Part shown: piece by piece, positions 5,076-5,393 of the stretch
Position numbering within the stretch: the first letter of the stretch is position 1
Layout of the letters: the number at the start of each line of letters is the position of its first letter
From: an uncultured Acidimicrobiales bacterium
GTDB lineage: Bacteria; Actinomycetota; Acidimicrobiia; Acidimicrobiales; Aldehydirespiratoraceae
DNA length: 5,393 bases
Direction: 5' to 3'
NCBI GenBank assembly: GCA_938091985.1
Contig: CALKOE010000504.1
Coordinates: forward strand, 1 to 5,393
Translations under genes and position numbers: made by a program
Notes under the pieces: generated by a model
Told to the model about the DNA's origin: nothing
What the model saw: only the letters and a program-made list of their open reading frames with translations
Database searches by the model: none

Positions 5076-5393
5076 TCAGCTGTCGAAGACGATTCGGCCG
5101 ATCCACTCGGCCATGAGGGCCGGCTTCTCGACGCCTTCGATCTCGACAGTGATCGTGCGGGTGCTGTTGATCGCAGCGCCCTTGAGTTCGACCTTGCTGA
5201 TCACGCCGTGGGCGCGCACGCGCTTGCCCGAGTTGACGGGGTTGAGGAAGCGGACCTTGTCGAAGCCGTAGTTGATGCCCATCATCACGCCGTCGAGAGG
5301 CGGGAGCTCCTGCTCGATCGAGTCGGTGAGGTGCACGAGCATCGAGAGGGTGAGGAAGCCGTGGGCGATGGTGCCACCGAAGAGCGGCGTGGC
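5076..5393 (-). CDS. MaoC-like dehydratase (hot-dog fold, enoyl-CoA hydratase 2 type), C-terminal part, cut by the window's right edge
   Basis: The last 105 residues are visible; the frame is open to the edge, so the true start lies outside. It begins ATPLFGGTIAHGFLTLSML, the strongly conserved hot-dog helix segment of MaoC/NodN proteins, followed by GINYGFDKVRFLNPVNSGKR, also typical (the G-Y-D-R-F-PV-G-R pattern), and ends in strands around STRTITVEIEG and EWIGRIVFD. Members hydrate trans-2-enoyl-CoA to R-3-hydroxyacyl-CoA or the reverse; the catalytic Asp-x5-His lies upstream and is not in this window, so activity cannot be confirmed. Short single-domain members of about 150 residues are common, and the visible part suits that size. 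It stands 25 bp before the next gene and is the first visible gene of the operon; any promoter is off the edge. An internal ATG at 5342 falls inside the conserved motif and is not a real start. Confidence 0.92.
   Translation of the reverse strand, partial: ATPLFGGTIAHGFLTLSMLVHLTDSIEQELPPLDGVMMGINYGFDKVRFLNPVNSGKRVRAHGVISKVELKGAAINSTRTITVEIEGVEKPALMAEWIGRIVFDS

Overview
The window is high-GC DNA (roughly 63-65% by eye) in which every convincing gene lies on the minus strand. The gene families (MaoC-type dehydratase, NADP-type SDR, a TAP-like S33 lipoprotein, a NUDT19-like split-box NUDIX protein, an ACMSD-type amidohydrolase), the repeated GTG starts and the TTGTCCACA-style DnaA-box sequences together suggest an actinobacterium, perhaps of the Acidimicrobiia type. 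That taxonomic call is inference, because the window has no rRNA or ribosomal protein gene.

Layout, read in the direction of transcription (right to left). (1) 5393-1277 is one tight gene string: the C-terminal part of a MaoC-like hot-dog dehydratase (cut by the window edge), an unrecognised 267-residue cytoplasmic protein with two halves, a secreted TAP-like alpha/beta-hydrolase lipoprotein, an SDR oxidoreductase and a NUDIX hydrolase. Gaps are 25 bp or less and two junctions are 4-bp GTGA overlaps. (2) 1276-1006 is a 271-bp non-coding stretch. It holds an AT-rich half with a perfect DnaA-box-like 9-mer, then several predicted RNA hairpins, a probable minus-strand intrinsic terminator, and a three-copy array of DnaA-box-like sequences repeated at exactly 14 bp. 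(3) 1005-1 holds a second pair: an aquaporin-family channel coupled by a third GTGA overlap to an amidohydrolase that runs off the left edge.

Functionally, the long operon looks like metabolism of CoA-linked or small organic compounds: hydration of an enoyl-CoA (MaoC), oxidation or reduction of an alcohol/ketone (SDR) and possibly CoA or acyl-CoA turnover (NUDIX). The surface-anchored S33-type hydrolase may supply substrate or simply be co-transcribed. No substrate can be named. The aquaporin has a non-standard pore (NPV in the first half, Val instead of the usual Arg after the second NPA), which suggests uncharged solutes larger than water. This subtype often occurs beside arsenic genes, but none is visible here.

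The most unusual feature is the 271-bp intergenic region. No complete, clearly new defence or mobile system is visible; there are no tRNA, rRNA, CRISPR, IS or phage signatures.
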